DNA from: Brenneria goodwinii
Lineage (GTDB): Bacteria; Pseudomonadota; Gammaproteobacteria; Enterobacterales; Enterobacteriaceae
Reading direction: 5' to 3'
Assembly (NCBI RefSeq): GCF_002291445.1
Contig: NZ_CP014137.1
Span: 682,001 to 746,000, forward strand
DNA length: 64,000 bases
The position numbers were made by a program, and so were the translations under genes. The notes beneath the pieces are model-generated. The model ran no database searches, had not been told where the DNA came from, and was given only the letters and a program-made list of their open reading frames with translations. Positions 52,194 to 60,535 of the stretch are shown here, one piece after another. Position 1 is the stretch's first letter, and every line of letters starts with the position of its first letter.

Positions 52194-53654
52194 ATGACAA
52201 TAACTCCTCAACAACTAATCGCGCTATCGCCGCTGTTGATCGTCGGATTGACGGTAGTGGTTGTGATGCTGTGCATTGCGTGGCGACGCAACCATTTTGT
52301 CAACGCAACCTTGACGGTTATCGGCCTGGGCATCGCGCTGCTGTCACTTTACTTTGTAGGCCAGGCAGGGCCGACCGATGTTACTCCGCTGTTGCGGGTT
52401 GATGGTTTTTCCATGTTTTATACCGCACTGGTGTTGCTGGCTAGTCTAGCGACCAGCACGTTTGCTTATTCATGGCTGGAAGGCTATTCGGACAACCGTG
52501 ATGAGTTCTATCTGCTGGTGCTGATCGCCGCGCTAGGCGGGGTCGTACTGGCAAGTGCGAACCACCTTGCGTCCCTGTTCGTTGGTATTGAACTGATTTC
52601 GCTGCCGTTATTCGGACTCGTCAGCTATGCCTTCCGCCAGGAGCGTTCGCTGGAGGCCGGTATCAAATACATGTTGCTATCGGCTGCGTCGTCGTCTTTC
52701 CTGCTGTTCGGCATGGCGCTGATCTATGCGGATTCGGGCAATCTGACGTTTGCCAGCTTGGGACAAAGCCTGAGCGATCTTCACATTCATGAACCGCTGT
52801 TGCTGGCGGGCTTGGGGATGATGATTGTCGGCGTGGGCTTTAAGCTATCGCTGTTTCCCTTTCAGCTATGGACGCCGGATGTGTATCAAGGGGCGCCGGC
52901 GCCGGTTTCGACCTTCCTGGCAACCGCCAGCAAAATCGCCATTTTCGGCGCGGTGATGCGTCTGTTCCTTTACGCGCCGATGGTGGACAGCGACTCGGTC
53001 AGATTAGCGCTTGGTGTGATTGCTTTCGCTTCCATCGTGTTTGGTAACGTGATGGCGGTTTCGCAGCGCAGCATCAAACGTTTACTGGGCTACTCCTCCA
53101 TTGCGCATATGGGGTATCTGCTGGTTGCCTTGATTGCGGTGCAAAGTCATCAATTGGCGCTGGAAACGGTTGGCGTCTATCTGGTGGGCTATCTGTTCGC
53201 CAGCCTCGGCGCTTTTGGCGTCGTCAGTTTGATGTCTAGCCCATGCAGTGGTCCGGAAGCTGACTCAATGCTCTCATATCGCGGTCTGTTCTGGCATAAA
53301 CCGGTATTGTCTGCGGTAATGACGGTGATGATGTTGTCACTGGCCGGTATTCCGATGACGCTGGGCTTCTTCGGTAAGTTTTATGTCTTGGCCGTGAGCG
53401 TTAACGCGGATTTGTGGTGGTTGGCCGGCGCGGTCGTACTGGGCAGCGCGATTGGTCTCTACTATTATCTGCGGATGATGGCCAGCCTGTATTCGGATGC
53501 GCCACAGACGTTAAATCGAGATGACGTGCCGGGAAACTGGGCAATGACGGCGGGTGGCGCTGTGGTCGTGATTTCAGCAATAGCGGTGTTGATTCTGGGT
53601 TTTTACCCACAACCGCTGATTTCTCTGGTACAGCTGGCCCAGCCCATCATGTAG
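52194..53654 (+). CDS. nuoN: NADH-quinone oxidoreductase subunit N
   Basis: Third antiporter-like proton-pumping subunit, 486 residues with about fourteen helices, next to NuoK in the complex. Motifs include FVGIELISLPLFGLVSYAF (Glu), VGFKLSLFPFQLWTPDVYQG (Lys) and SQRSIKRLLGYSSIAHMGY. It is the last gene of the operon and is followed by a clear terminator. Confidence 0.98.
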   Translation: MTITPQQLIALSPLLIVGLTVVVVMLCIAWRRNHFVNATLTVIGLGIALLSLYFVGQAGPTDVTPLLRVDGFSMFYTALVLLASLATSTFAYSWLEGYSDNRDEFYLLVLIAALGGVVLASANHLASLFVGIELISLPLFGLVSYAFRQERSLEAGIKYMLLSAASSSFLLFGMALIYADSGNLTFASLGQSLSDLHIHEPLLLAGLGMMIVGVGFKLSLFPFQLWTPDVYQGAPAPVSTFLATASKIAIFGAVMRLFLYAPMVDSDSVRLALGVIAFASIVFGNVMAVSQRSIKRLLGYSSIAHMGYLLVALIAVQSHQLALETVGVYLVGYLFASLGAFGVVSLMSSPCSGPEADSMLSYRGLFWHKPVLSAVMTVMMLSLAGIPMTLGFFGKFYVLAVSVNADLWWLAGAVVLGSAIGLYYYLRMMASLYSDAPQTLNRDDVPGNWAMTAGGAVVVISAIAVLILGFYPQPLISLVQLAQPIM

Positions 53655-53678
53655 CAGCAAGCAAAACTGCCTGATGTG

Positions 53679-53714
53679 AAAACCGCCGTGGGTGATGCCG
53701 ACGGCGGTTTTTTT
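53679..53714 (+). terminator. Terminator of the nuo operon
   Basis: AAAACCGCCGT (53679-53689) pairs with ACGGCGGTTTT (53701 onwards), followed by a run of seven T residues ending at 53714. It lies 25 bp after the nuoN stop. Typical Rho-independent terminator. Confidence 0.9.
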
Positions 53715-53867
53715 ATGCATTGTTAATCCATCGCCCGGAAGTATTTGCGCTGGTTTCTGTGAATATTTGCCGCTTTAGGAATGATCCGGTCGCCAATGGT
53801 CAGACAAGCATGAAAAATTGTCTATAGTTAACTGGACAATGATTTTTCATAAGGAAAGGAGCATTTT

Positions 53868-54179
53868 ATGGCAGCAGAAAAAAAACAACCTGATGATATT
53901 CGCATTGACGACGACCTGAAGCTATTGTCAGACACGTTGGATGAATTACTGCGTTACTCGGGCGATCAGGCCGACAAAGCGTATCTTGAGCTCAAGAAAA
54001 ATGCGGAGAAAGCATTGCTTGAAGTCAAGGCGAGAGTCGGCGCAACGGATAGCTACTATGCGCGGGCTAAACAGGTCGCTGATAAAGCGGATATCTACGT
54101 CCACGACAAACCCTGGCATGGTATCGGCATTGGCGCAACCGTCGGGCTGGTGCTTGGGTTGCTATTAGCCAAACGGTAG
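53868..54179 (+). CDS. elaB: ElaB/YqjD/DUF883 family membrane-anchored protein
   Basis: Small protein of 103 residues that in E. coli is tail-anchored in the inner membrane, binds stationary-phase ribosomes and is induced by RpoS. A charged, helical, probably coiled-coil body spans about residues 10-80; it is followed by PWHGIGIGATVGLVLGLLLAKR, one glycine-rich membrane segment and an Arg-containing end. AAGGAAAGGAG precedes the ATG. elaB also lies beyond the nuo operon in E. coli. Confidence 0.93.
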   Translation: MAAEKKQPDDIRIDDDLKLLSDTLDELLRYSGDQADKAYLELKKNAEKALLEVKARVGATDSYYARAKQVADKADIYVHDKPWHGIGIGATVGLVLGLLLAKR

Positions 54180-54212
54180 ATTAACCCTTTCAATCTGCAG
54201 ATGTGTGCAGTA

Positions 54213-54231
54213 CAGCGCATTCGATGCGCTG
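54213..54231 (+). terminator. Hairpin after elaB
   Basis: CAGCGCAT, TCG loop, ATGCGCTG: a perfect 8-bp stem 34 bp after the elaB stop. The following GTGGTTAATCT is only mildly T-rich, so its action as a terminator is uncertain. Confidence 0.45.
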
Positions 54232-54318
54232 GTGGTTAATCTAACGGAATGACGGCGACTCGCTCAGTAAGAGGATAACGTGAACGAGTCAGGAAACGCT
54301 CTGATAAATGCACTGTGA

Positions 54319-54849
54319 TCAGACTTGATAATGATAAACATTCTGGTCAATGCGGCGATCGCCAAGTTTCTCCCCGCCTTTTTTCTGCCCATAGAAACGA
54401 AAGCCAAGTCGCTGCGCCAGTGCATTGCTGCGAGGGTTCTCCACCGATGCTTTAATGATGCATCTTCGCACCCGCCCGGCGTTCATGTAGGCATCGATCA
54501 TGGTGCGAACCGATAACGAAACAATCCCTTTTCCCTCAAAGTTTTCGGCAATCCAGTAGCCAATCTCGCCTTCCCGATCTTGAATCGTGTTGAACGAGAC
54601 GATACCGGCGATGACATCGTCCCAGCGAATGATATATACCGCAGCGATGCCGGCGGCAAACTCATGCCGGTTGGTTTTGATGGTGTTCAGCGAATCATCT
54701 ATGTGCGTTACCGAGTCCGGCCAGGGCAATGTGCGGCGCAGACGGGGTTTTTCCTGTTGCACCAGCGCAAAAATTTCTGCCGCGTCGGACTCTTGCTGGA
54801 TGCTCAAACGCAGATGCGGATGATGATGTAATTCATAAAGTGTTTCCAT
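54319..54849 (-). CDS. GNAT-family N-acetyltransferase, RimL-like
   Basis: Probable acetyl-CoA-dependent N-acetyltransferase of the RimJ/RimL subgroup; the target, a protein N-terminus or small amine, is unknown. 176 residues. The segments IGYWIAENFEGKGIVSLSVR (motif A with the acetyl-CoA loop) and VENPRSNALAQRLGFRFYG (motif B) are typical, as is the opening LRLSIQQESDAAEIFALVQQ. AAGGAG lies before the ATG. It follows the PhzF-family gene on the same strand after about 48 bp, so the two may share a transcript. Confidence 0.88.
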   Translation of the reverse strand: METLYELHHHPHLRLSIQQESDAAEIFALVQQEKPRLRRTLPWPDSVTHIDDSLNTIKTNRHEFAAGIAAVYIIRWDDVIAGIVSFNTIQDREGEIGYWIAENFEGKGIVSLSVRTMIDAYMNAGRVRRCIIKASVENPRSNALAQRLGFRFYGQKKGGEKLGDRRIDQNVYHYQV

Positions 54850-54897
54850 GACTGCGCCTTCTCCTTAATTAGAACGGCTATCCTGTAGCAATAATGG

Positions 54898-55785
54898 TTA
54901 TACCGAAATCGTACCATCAATAATCGTCACGCTATGTCCGCCGACCCAAGGCTCATCATTCAGATAAATAACCGATATTCTGCCGTCACACTGGCGTTTG
55001 ATGCCTTGGCGAACACGGTAACCCAATCGAGGCGCAGTATTATCGGGGGCGGGATGATCCTGTTGGCGCAGAAGACAAGCCAGACAGGCATTGGCGCTGC
55101 CGGTTACCGGATCTTCCTTCATTTGTCCCAGCTCCGTATAAAACGTACGAACTTCGTAGTCCGCGTCGTCAGCGTTATCGTACGGCCCATAAATGGCAAT
55201 ACCGTGAGACTGACAGATTTCCTGCAGGTCAGCCAGCGATTGCTCGTCGGGGGCGATGCGTAAACAGGTGTCGGCGCTATCCACGCGGATAATCGACCAG
55301 CTTATTCCCATATGCACGGTTGCGGGCGGGTAGTCCTTATTGATTTTGCTGCTGCCGAGCGTGCGCTCCAGCAAAGGATAAAGTTCGGTATCAAACGGAA
55401 CGATAGTCACTTCAGGCACGTGGAAAGCCAGTAAGCCTTCGTCATCAATATTGATAGGCACCAGGCCAACGCCGCACTGCTGGATGATTTGTCCCTGAGA
55501 TTTTGTTTGTAAACCAGACTCCAGCAGGGCATGCGCCGTGCCCAGAGTCGGATGCCCGGCGAACGGCAGCTCTAACTCTGGCGTAAAGATTCGTACGCCA
55601 TAGTCGGCCAGCGGATTGGTCGGCGGCACGACAAAGGTTGTTTCCGACAGATTGGTCCAGCGGGCGATATTCTGCATTTGCTCATCAGATAATCCGTCCG
55701 CATCCAATATGACTGCCAGCGGATTTCCCTTGAGCGGCTGTTGGGTGAATACATCGATCTGTTTAAAGCGACGCGCTATTGTCAT
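54898..55785 (-). CDS. PhzF-family isomerase/epimerase-like protein
   Basis: Member of the PhzF superfamily with the diaminopimelate-epimerase fold; real substrates are rarely known outside phenazine synthesis, and no phenazine genes lie here. 295 residues from the ATG at 55785, with AGGA upstream (the TTG at 55791 is unlikely). The opening QIDVFTQQPLKGNPLAVILDADGLS, the catalytic Glu in SETTFVVPP, the loop ELPFAGHPTLGTAHAL, and DPVTGSANACLACLL are all diagnostic. A second open question is pairing with the adjacent acetyltransferase gene. Confidence 0.9.
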   Translation of the reverse strand: MTIARRFKQIDVFTQQPLKGNPLAVILDADGLSDEQMQNIARWTNLSETTFVVPPTNPLADYGVRIFTPELELPFAGHPTLGTAHALLESGLQTKSQGQIIQQCGVGLVPINIDDEGLLAFHVPEVTIVPFDTELYPLLERTLGSSKINKDYPPATVHMGISWSIIRVDSADTCLRIAPDEQSLADLQEICQSHGIAIYGPYDNADDADYEVRTFYTELGQMKEDPVTGSANACLACLLRQQDHPAPDNTAPRLGYRVRQGIKRQCDGRISVIYLNDEPWVGGHSVTIIDGTISV

Positions 55786-56139
55786 AAACAATCCTTCCTG
55801 TCATACCCGTCATCTTTCAAGTTAGGTGTATTGGCCGCTTCTTGAAATCCATCGGCGTATCAATAAGTAAAATCGTTGATTAATTATGACTGCAAATCAG
55901 TTGCTTGTCTTTAGGATGCTTTGGGAATTCGTCTACCAGCGCAACCCGTTCAGATGTGTGGAAGCGATGAAGGATCGGCTTTGAATGCCGCGCATTGCGG
56001 CATAAGGATTGTGCAGGTGATGGATTTTACTATGTTTATTAGCCGGCGATGGTTAAATGTTATGCAAAACTAACCGCGATTGTGAGGCGTGCTTGTGGCA
56101 TAATGTGCGACATATCACATTTTGACTTGAGTAAATGCT
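55786..56139. other. Divergent region between the PhzF-type gene and ybiT
   Basis: About 350 bp. The left end (55804-55862) is the dispersed repeat; the rest is AT-rich and shows no gene. GTGCGACATATCACATTTTG at 56105-56124 is next to the ybiT start and may be part of its promoter. Confidence 0.4.
55804..55862. repeat. Dispersed intergenic repeat, copy B
   Basis: ATACCCGTCATCTTTCAAG, then GTGTATTGGC, then CTTGAAATCCATCGGCGTAT. The block order matches copy A at 17152-17212 upstream of yfcH. It sits just upstream of the PhzF-family gene. Confidence 0.5.
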
Positions 56140-57732
56140 GTGCTAAGTACCAACAATATCACCATGCAGTTTGGCAGTAAGCCATTGTTTGAAAACATCT
56201 CCGTTAAATTCGGCAGCGCTAACCGTTACGGTTTGATCGGTGCCAATGGCTGCGGTAAATCCACGTTCATGAAAATTCTTGGCGGCGATTTGGCGCCGAG
56301 TGCCGGTAATGTTTTCCTCGATCCTAATGAACGCCTGGGGAAATTGCGCCAGGATCAGTTCGCTTTTGAACAGCATAGCGTGCTGGATACCGTGATCATG
56401 GGTCACGCCGAGCTATGGGCGGTGAAGGAAGAGCGCGATCGTATTTACGCACTGGCCGAGATGAGCGAAGCCGATGGCTATAAAGTTGCCGATCTGGAAG
56501 TACAGTACGGTGAGATGGATGGTTACAGCGCGGAAGCCCGCGCTGGTGAACTGCTGCTGGGGGTCGGTATTCCGGTGGAGCAGCATTACGGTCCGATGAG
56601 CGAAGTCGCGCCGGGCTGGAAACTCCGTGTGCTGTTGGCGCAGGCGCTGTTTTCCGATCCGGATATTCTGCTGCTTGATGAACCGACCAACAACCTGGAT
56701 ATTGACACCATCCGCTGGCTGGAGCAGGTGCTGAACGAACGTAACAGCACCATGATCATTATTTCCCATGACCGCCACTTTCTGAATATGGTGTGTACGC
56801 ATATGGCGGATCTGGACTACGGCGAACTCCGTATTTACCCCGGCAATTATGATGAATACATGACGGCGGCGACGCAGGCGCGTGAACGCCTGCTGGCGGA
56901 TAACGCCAAGAAAAAAGCGCAGATTTCCGAATTGCAGTCTTTCGTCAGCCGCTTTAGCGCTAATGCTTCCAAATCCAAGCAGGCGACTTCCCGCGCCCGT
57001 CAGATTGATAAAATTCAACTGGAAGAGGTGAAGGCTTCCAGTCGTCAGAATCCGTTTATTCGTTTTGAACAGGACAAGAAACTGTTCCGTAACGCGCTGG
57101 AGGTAGAGGCGCTGGCGAAAGGGTTTGATAATGGTCCATTGTTCAGCAAACTGAATCTGATGGTGGAAGTGGGGGAAAAGGTCGCTATTTTGGGGACCAA
57201 CGGTATCGGTAAATCGACGCTGCTGAAAACGTTGGTAGGCGATCTCCAGCCGGATAGTGGCACGGTCAAGTGGTCGGAAAACGCCAAAATCGGCTATTAC
57301 GCCCAGGATCATGAGTATGAGTTTGATGACGCGCTGACCGTGTTTGACTGGATGAGCCAGTGGAAGCAGGAGAAAGATGACGAGCAGGCGGTGCGCAGCG
57401 TGCTGGGCCGTCTGCTGTTCAGTCAGGATGATATCAAGAAGAAAGTGAAGGTCTTATCCGGCGGCGAGAAAGGCCGTATGCTGTTTGGCAAGTTGATGAT
57501 GCAGCGTCCCAACATCCTGGTTATGGATGAGCCAACCAACCACCTGGATATGGAATCCATTGAGTCGCTGAATATGGCGCTGGAAATGTATGAAGGCACG
57601 CTGCTGTTTGTCTCTCACGACCGTGAGTTTGTCAGTTCTCTGGCAACCCGTATTTTGGAAATGACGCCGAATAAGGTTATCGATTTCACCGGGAACTATG
57701 AAGATTATCTGCGTAGTCAAGGTATTCAATAA
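56140..57732 (+). CDS. ybiT: ABC-F family ATPase YbiT
   Basis: Soluble twin-ATPase of the ABC-F group, which acts on the ribosome rather than in transport; YbiT's exact translation role is still being defined. 530 residues. Two ABC domains: Walker A GANGCGKST (about residue 34) and GTNGIGKST (about 350). Signatures and Walker B are found around ILLLDEPTNNLDIDT and LSGGEKGRMLFGKLMM/ILVMDEPTNHLD. The linker (about residues 250-310) is the long charged ABC-F helical pair. The start is a GTG at 56140 matching E. coli MLVSSNVTMQFG. In E. coli it lies far from nuo, so this locus is rearranged. Confidence 0.95.
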   Translation: MLSTNNITMQFGSKPLFENISVKFGSANRYGLIGANGCGKSTFMKILGGDLAPSAGNVFLDPNERLGKLRQDQFAFEQHSVLDTVIMGHAELWAVKEERDRIYALAEMSEADGYKVADLEVQYGEMDGYSAEARAGELLLGVGIPVEQHYGPMSEVAPGWKLRVLLAQALFSDPDILLLDEPTNNLDIDTIRWLEQVLNERNSTMIIISHDRHFLNMVCTHMADLDYGELRIYPGNYDEYMTAATQARERLLADNAKKKAQISELQSFVSRFSANASKSKQATSRARQIDKIQLEEVKASSRQNPFIRFEQDKKLFRNALEVEALAKGFDNGPLFSKLNLMVEVGEKVAILGTNGIGKSTLLKTLVGDLQPDSGTVKWSENAKIGYYAQDHEYEFDDALTVFDWMSQWKQEKDDEQAVRSVLGRLLFSQDDIKKKVKVLSGGEKGRMLFGKLMMQRPNILVMDEPTNHLDMESIESLNMALEMYEGTLLFVSHDREFVSSLATRILEMTPNKVIDFTGNYEDYLRSQGIQ

Positions 57733-57764
57733 CATACTTATTAGCGTTATCCTCCGTTTTACTT

Positions 57765-57799
57765 AAGGCGGCATGGTTGATATCCTCGCCGCCTTTTTT
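57765..57799 (+). terminator. Terminator after ybiT
   Basis: AAGGCGGC (57765-57772) pairs with GCCGCCTT (57788-57795), followed by further T residues. It lies 33 bp after the ybiT stop. Confidence 0.85.
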
Positions 57800-58251
57800 A
57801 TTAACATTATGTGTATTCAGTTATATTCTTTAGGAAGATGAAAATATTCACGCAATATTTATTGCGCCGCCTTCGTAAGCATCTTTCTGGTATCGACGTT
57901 TCAACCGAGAATTATTTCTGTGTATTTTTTAAACTAAAAAACTTAAAGTAAGTAAAATTATTTATCATTTCGGCGTGCGATAAATCAGACATTCATCGCC
58001 CGAACGATAAATAAATAAAAATAATTAGTTTCAACAAAAAACTATCTTCTTGTCAGTGGTTTGTCTAATGTTTTTTGATCGACTCCCGCCCGTGATTAAT
58101 CGATTTAGCTAACTAAAAATAAATGTTCGGATAATTTTTTTACGTTATTGAGATTATTTCTCATCTGAAACAAAGAACGGTTATTTTAAATAGAAGCTAT
58201 GAGTATGCAGTCACAGTTATAAAAGAAATAAGGTTCCTATTGTCCTGGCGA

Positions 58252-58265
58252 TTGATGAAGATCAA
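58252..58265 (+). promoter_or_regulatory. Consensus FNR box of the hyb operon
   Basis: TTGATGAAGATCAA matches the FNR consensus TTGAT-N4-ATCAA at all ten defined positions. A -10 like hexamer TACCAT lies at 58289-58294, predicting a start near 58300-58301. The box centre is then near -42, the position of a class II FNR-activated promoter. This fits anaerobic expression of hydrogenase-2. Confidence 0.8.
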
Positions 58266-58348
58266 GTCTGTTAAATAAATTTCCTCATTACCATACCCAC
58301 ACACATATCGTGTGTTACTCCGTTTAGGTTACAGGAGAATAATAAAAA

Positions 58349-59497
58349 ATGAGTGGGGAAAATTTAATGCTTTCCCATCATGGCGTTAATCGCCGTGATT
58401 TTATGAAGTTATGTGCAGCACTGGCGGCATCAATGGGGCTGGCGGATTCCGCTGTAGCGGAAATTGCCGAGTCAATGACTTCCACGCAGCGTCCGCCGGT
58501 TATTTGGATCGGGGCGCAGGAATGTACCGGGTGTACGGAATCCCTATTGCGGGCAACGCATCCGACTATTGAGAATCTGTTATTAAACACCATCTCGCTG
58601 GAATATCACGAAGTGCTCTCTGCCGCTTTCGGAGAGCAGGCGGAAGAAAATAAACATCGTGCAGTCGAGCAATACAAAGGGAAATATGTCCTGGTTGTTG
58701 ATGGTTCGATACCCATCAAAGATGGCGGTATCTATTGCATGGTGGCGGGTAAACCGATAGTCGAGCATATCCGTGAAACGGCGGAACATGCGGCGGCTAT
58801 CATCGCCATCGGTTCCTGTTCGGCCTGGGGCGGGGTTCCGGCATCGGGTAGTAACCCGACCGGCGCGGTCAGTTTGCAGGAGGTATTGCCGGGTAAAACG
58901 GTAATTAATATTCCCGGCTGTCCGCCGAATCCGCATAACTTCCTGGCAACCGTTGCCCACATCATCACTTATCAACGTCCGCCGGCGCTGGATAGCGAAG
59001 GCAGGCCGACATTCGCTTACGGTCGACTGATTCACGAAAACTGCGAACGTCGCCCGCATTTCGACGCCGGACGTTTCGCCAAAGAGTTCGGTGATGAAGG
59101 TCATCGCCAGGGATGGTGCCTCTATCACCTGGGCTGTAAAGGGCCGGAAACCTACGGTAACTGTCCGACGCTGGAGTTTTGCGATGTGGGCGGCGGCATC
59201 TGGCCGGTTGGTATCGGGCATCCATGCTATGGCTGTAACGAGAAAGGCATTGGCTTTACTAAAGGTATTTTCCAACTTGCCAATGTGGAAAACCCAACGC
59301 CGCGGGTGGAAAAACCGGATGTACATAGCCCGGAAGGCGGGCATATCTCGGCCACAGCGACAGGGTTAATCGGCGGTGTGCTCGGCGTTATCGGCGGCGT
59401 GAGTCTGATGGCCGTGCGCGAGTTGGGGCGGCAGCAAAAGCAATCCCAGAAAAACCAGAGTCAGCAGGACGCTGGAAACGGACCCCGGGAGGGTTAA
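58349..59497 (+). CDS. hybO: Hydrogenase-2 small subunit
   Basis: Electron-transfer subunit of the NiFe hydrogenase-2, exported with HybC to the periplasmic side of the inner membrane. 382 residues. The twin-arginine signal NRRDFMKLCAALAASMG has its Arg pair at residues 15-16. The proximal cluster begins with Cys59 and Cys62 (QECTGCTE); later Cys-rich segments (CKGPETYGNC, HPCYGCNEKG) hold the medial and distal clusters. A C-terminal hydrophobic segment (about residues 336-362) anchors the protein. AGGAG lies about 11 nt before the ATG. Confidence 0.97.
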   Translation: MSGENLMLSHHGVNRRDFMKLCAALAASMGLADSAVAEIAESMTSTQRPPVIWIGAQECTGCTESLLRATHPTIENLLLNTISLEYHEVLSAAFGEQAEENKHRAVEQYKGKYVLVVDGSIPIKDGGIYCMVAGKPIVEHIRETAEHAAAIIAIGSCSAWGGVPASGSNPTGAVSLQEVLPGKTVINIPGCPPNPHNFLATVAHIITYQRPPALDSEGRPTFAYGRLIHENCERRPHFDAGRFAKEFGDEGHRQGWCLYHLGCKGPETYGNCPTLEFCDVGGGIWPVGIGHPCYGCNEKGIGFTKGIFQLANVENPTPRVEKPDVHSPEGGHISATATGLIGGVLGVIGGVSLMAVRELGRQQKQSQKNQSQQDAGNGPREG

Positions 59498-59500
59498 GCC

Positions 59501-60535
59501 GTGAACAGACGCAATTTTTTCAAGCTGGCTTCCGCCGGTGCGTTGCTGGCCGGTACACCTCTGGCGGGATATGCCGCAGCAACCAATAAACCGCCGATTC
59601 CCGGCTCGTTGGGGATGCTTTACGACTCCACGCTGTGCGTTGGCTGTCAGGCCTGCGTCAGCGAGTGTCAGCAACTCAATAAACTGTCCTATAACCCGGA
59701 CAGCAAGATCTATGCGGGCGGCGACGCCACCTGGTCAAACAACGATAAACTCAGTCCTTACACCAATAATATCATCCAGGTGTGGAGTTCAGGCGACGGG
59801 AAAAACAAGGATCAGGTAGACAACGGTTACGCCTACATCAAAAAGCAGTGCATGCACTGCGTTGATCCTAACTGCGTATCGGTTTGTCCGGTGTCCGCGC
59901 TGAAGAAAAATCCCACAACCGGAATTATCCACTACAACGCCGATGTGTGTACCGGCTGCCGTTACTGCATGGTCGCCTGTCCGTTCAACATTCCCAAATA
60001 CGATTACGAGGATCCGTTCGGCAAGCTGCATAAATGCGAGTTGTGCAACCAGGCGGGTCTGGAACGATTGGATAAAGGCGGCCTGCCGGGATGTGTCGAG
60101 GTCTGTCCTACCGGCGCGGTTATTTTCGGCACCCGTGAAGAGCTGCTGGCTGAAGCGAAACATCGTCTGACCTTGTCGGCGGGCGATGAGTATCGCTACC
60201 CACGTCAGACGCTGGCAAAAAAAGATACCTATCTGCACACCGTACCGAAATACGACCGCTATGTTTATGGCGAAAAGGAGGCGGGCGGAACTCAGGTGCT
60301 GGTTCTGGCCGGCGTACCGTATCAGAATCTTGATCTGCCGGAACTGGCCGAGCTGTCTACCGGCGCACGTTCTGAACATATTCAGCACACCCTGTACAAG
60401 GGCATGATATTGCCGCTGGCGGTATTGGCGGGCCTATCCGTGCTGGTGCATCGCAACACCCGTGCAGACCGGCGGGATCATGACGATCGGCCGCATGCTG
60501 ATAAGAAACAGGAGAACGATCATGACGGCGCATAA
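59501..60535 (+). CDS. hybA: Hydrogenase-2 ferredoxin-like subunit HybA
   Basis: Periplasmic iron-sulfur protein that passes electrons from HybOC to the quinone pool via HybB. 344 residues. It starts with GTG at 59501, and the twin-arginine signal NRRNFFKLASAGALLAG has its Arg pair at residues 3-4. Four 4Fe-4S binding segments are visible, among them CVGCQACVSEC, CMHCVDPNCVSVC and CTGCRYCMVAC. A C-terminal membrane segment (GMILPLAVLAGLSVLV) is followed by a charged tail about 16 residues longer than in E. coli. It overlaps hybB by 14 bp. Confidence 0.96.
   Translation: MNRRNFFKLASAGALLAGTPLAGYAAATNKPPIPGSLGMLYDSTLCVGCQACVSECQQLNKLSYNPDSKIYAGGDATWSNNDKLSPYTNNIIQVWSSGDGKNKDQVDNGYAYIKKQCMHCVDPNCVSVCPVSALKKNPTTGIIHYNADVCTGCRYCMVACPFNIPKYDYEDPFGKLHKCELCNQAGLERLDKGGLPGCVEVCPTGAVIFGTREELLAEAKHRLTLSAGDEYRYPRQTLAKKDTYLHTVPKYDRYVYGEKEAGGTQVLVLAGVPYQNLDLPELAELSTGARSEHIQHTLYKGMILPLAVLAGLSVLVHRNTRADRRDHDDRPHADKKQENDHDGA

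Larger units (their letters stand above)
57733..58348 (+). other. ybiT-hybO intergenic region with hyb promoter
   Basis: About 616 bp, strongly AT-rich from 57830 to 58250, with no credible gene. It holds the ybiT terminator at the left and an FNR-type promoter at the right. A palindrome ACACAC-ATATC-GTGTGT (58299-58315) falls in the predicted hyb leader. Confidence 0.6.

Noticed and set aside
56413..57312. 300-codon open frame on the minus strand
   Set aside because: Entirely antisense to ybiT, which has full family motifs; such frames arise from codon bias on the opposite strand.
58583..59344. 253-codon minus-strand frame within hybO
   Set aside because: Shadow of hybO, whose cofactor ligands are all in place on the plus strand.
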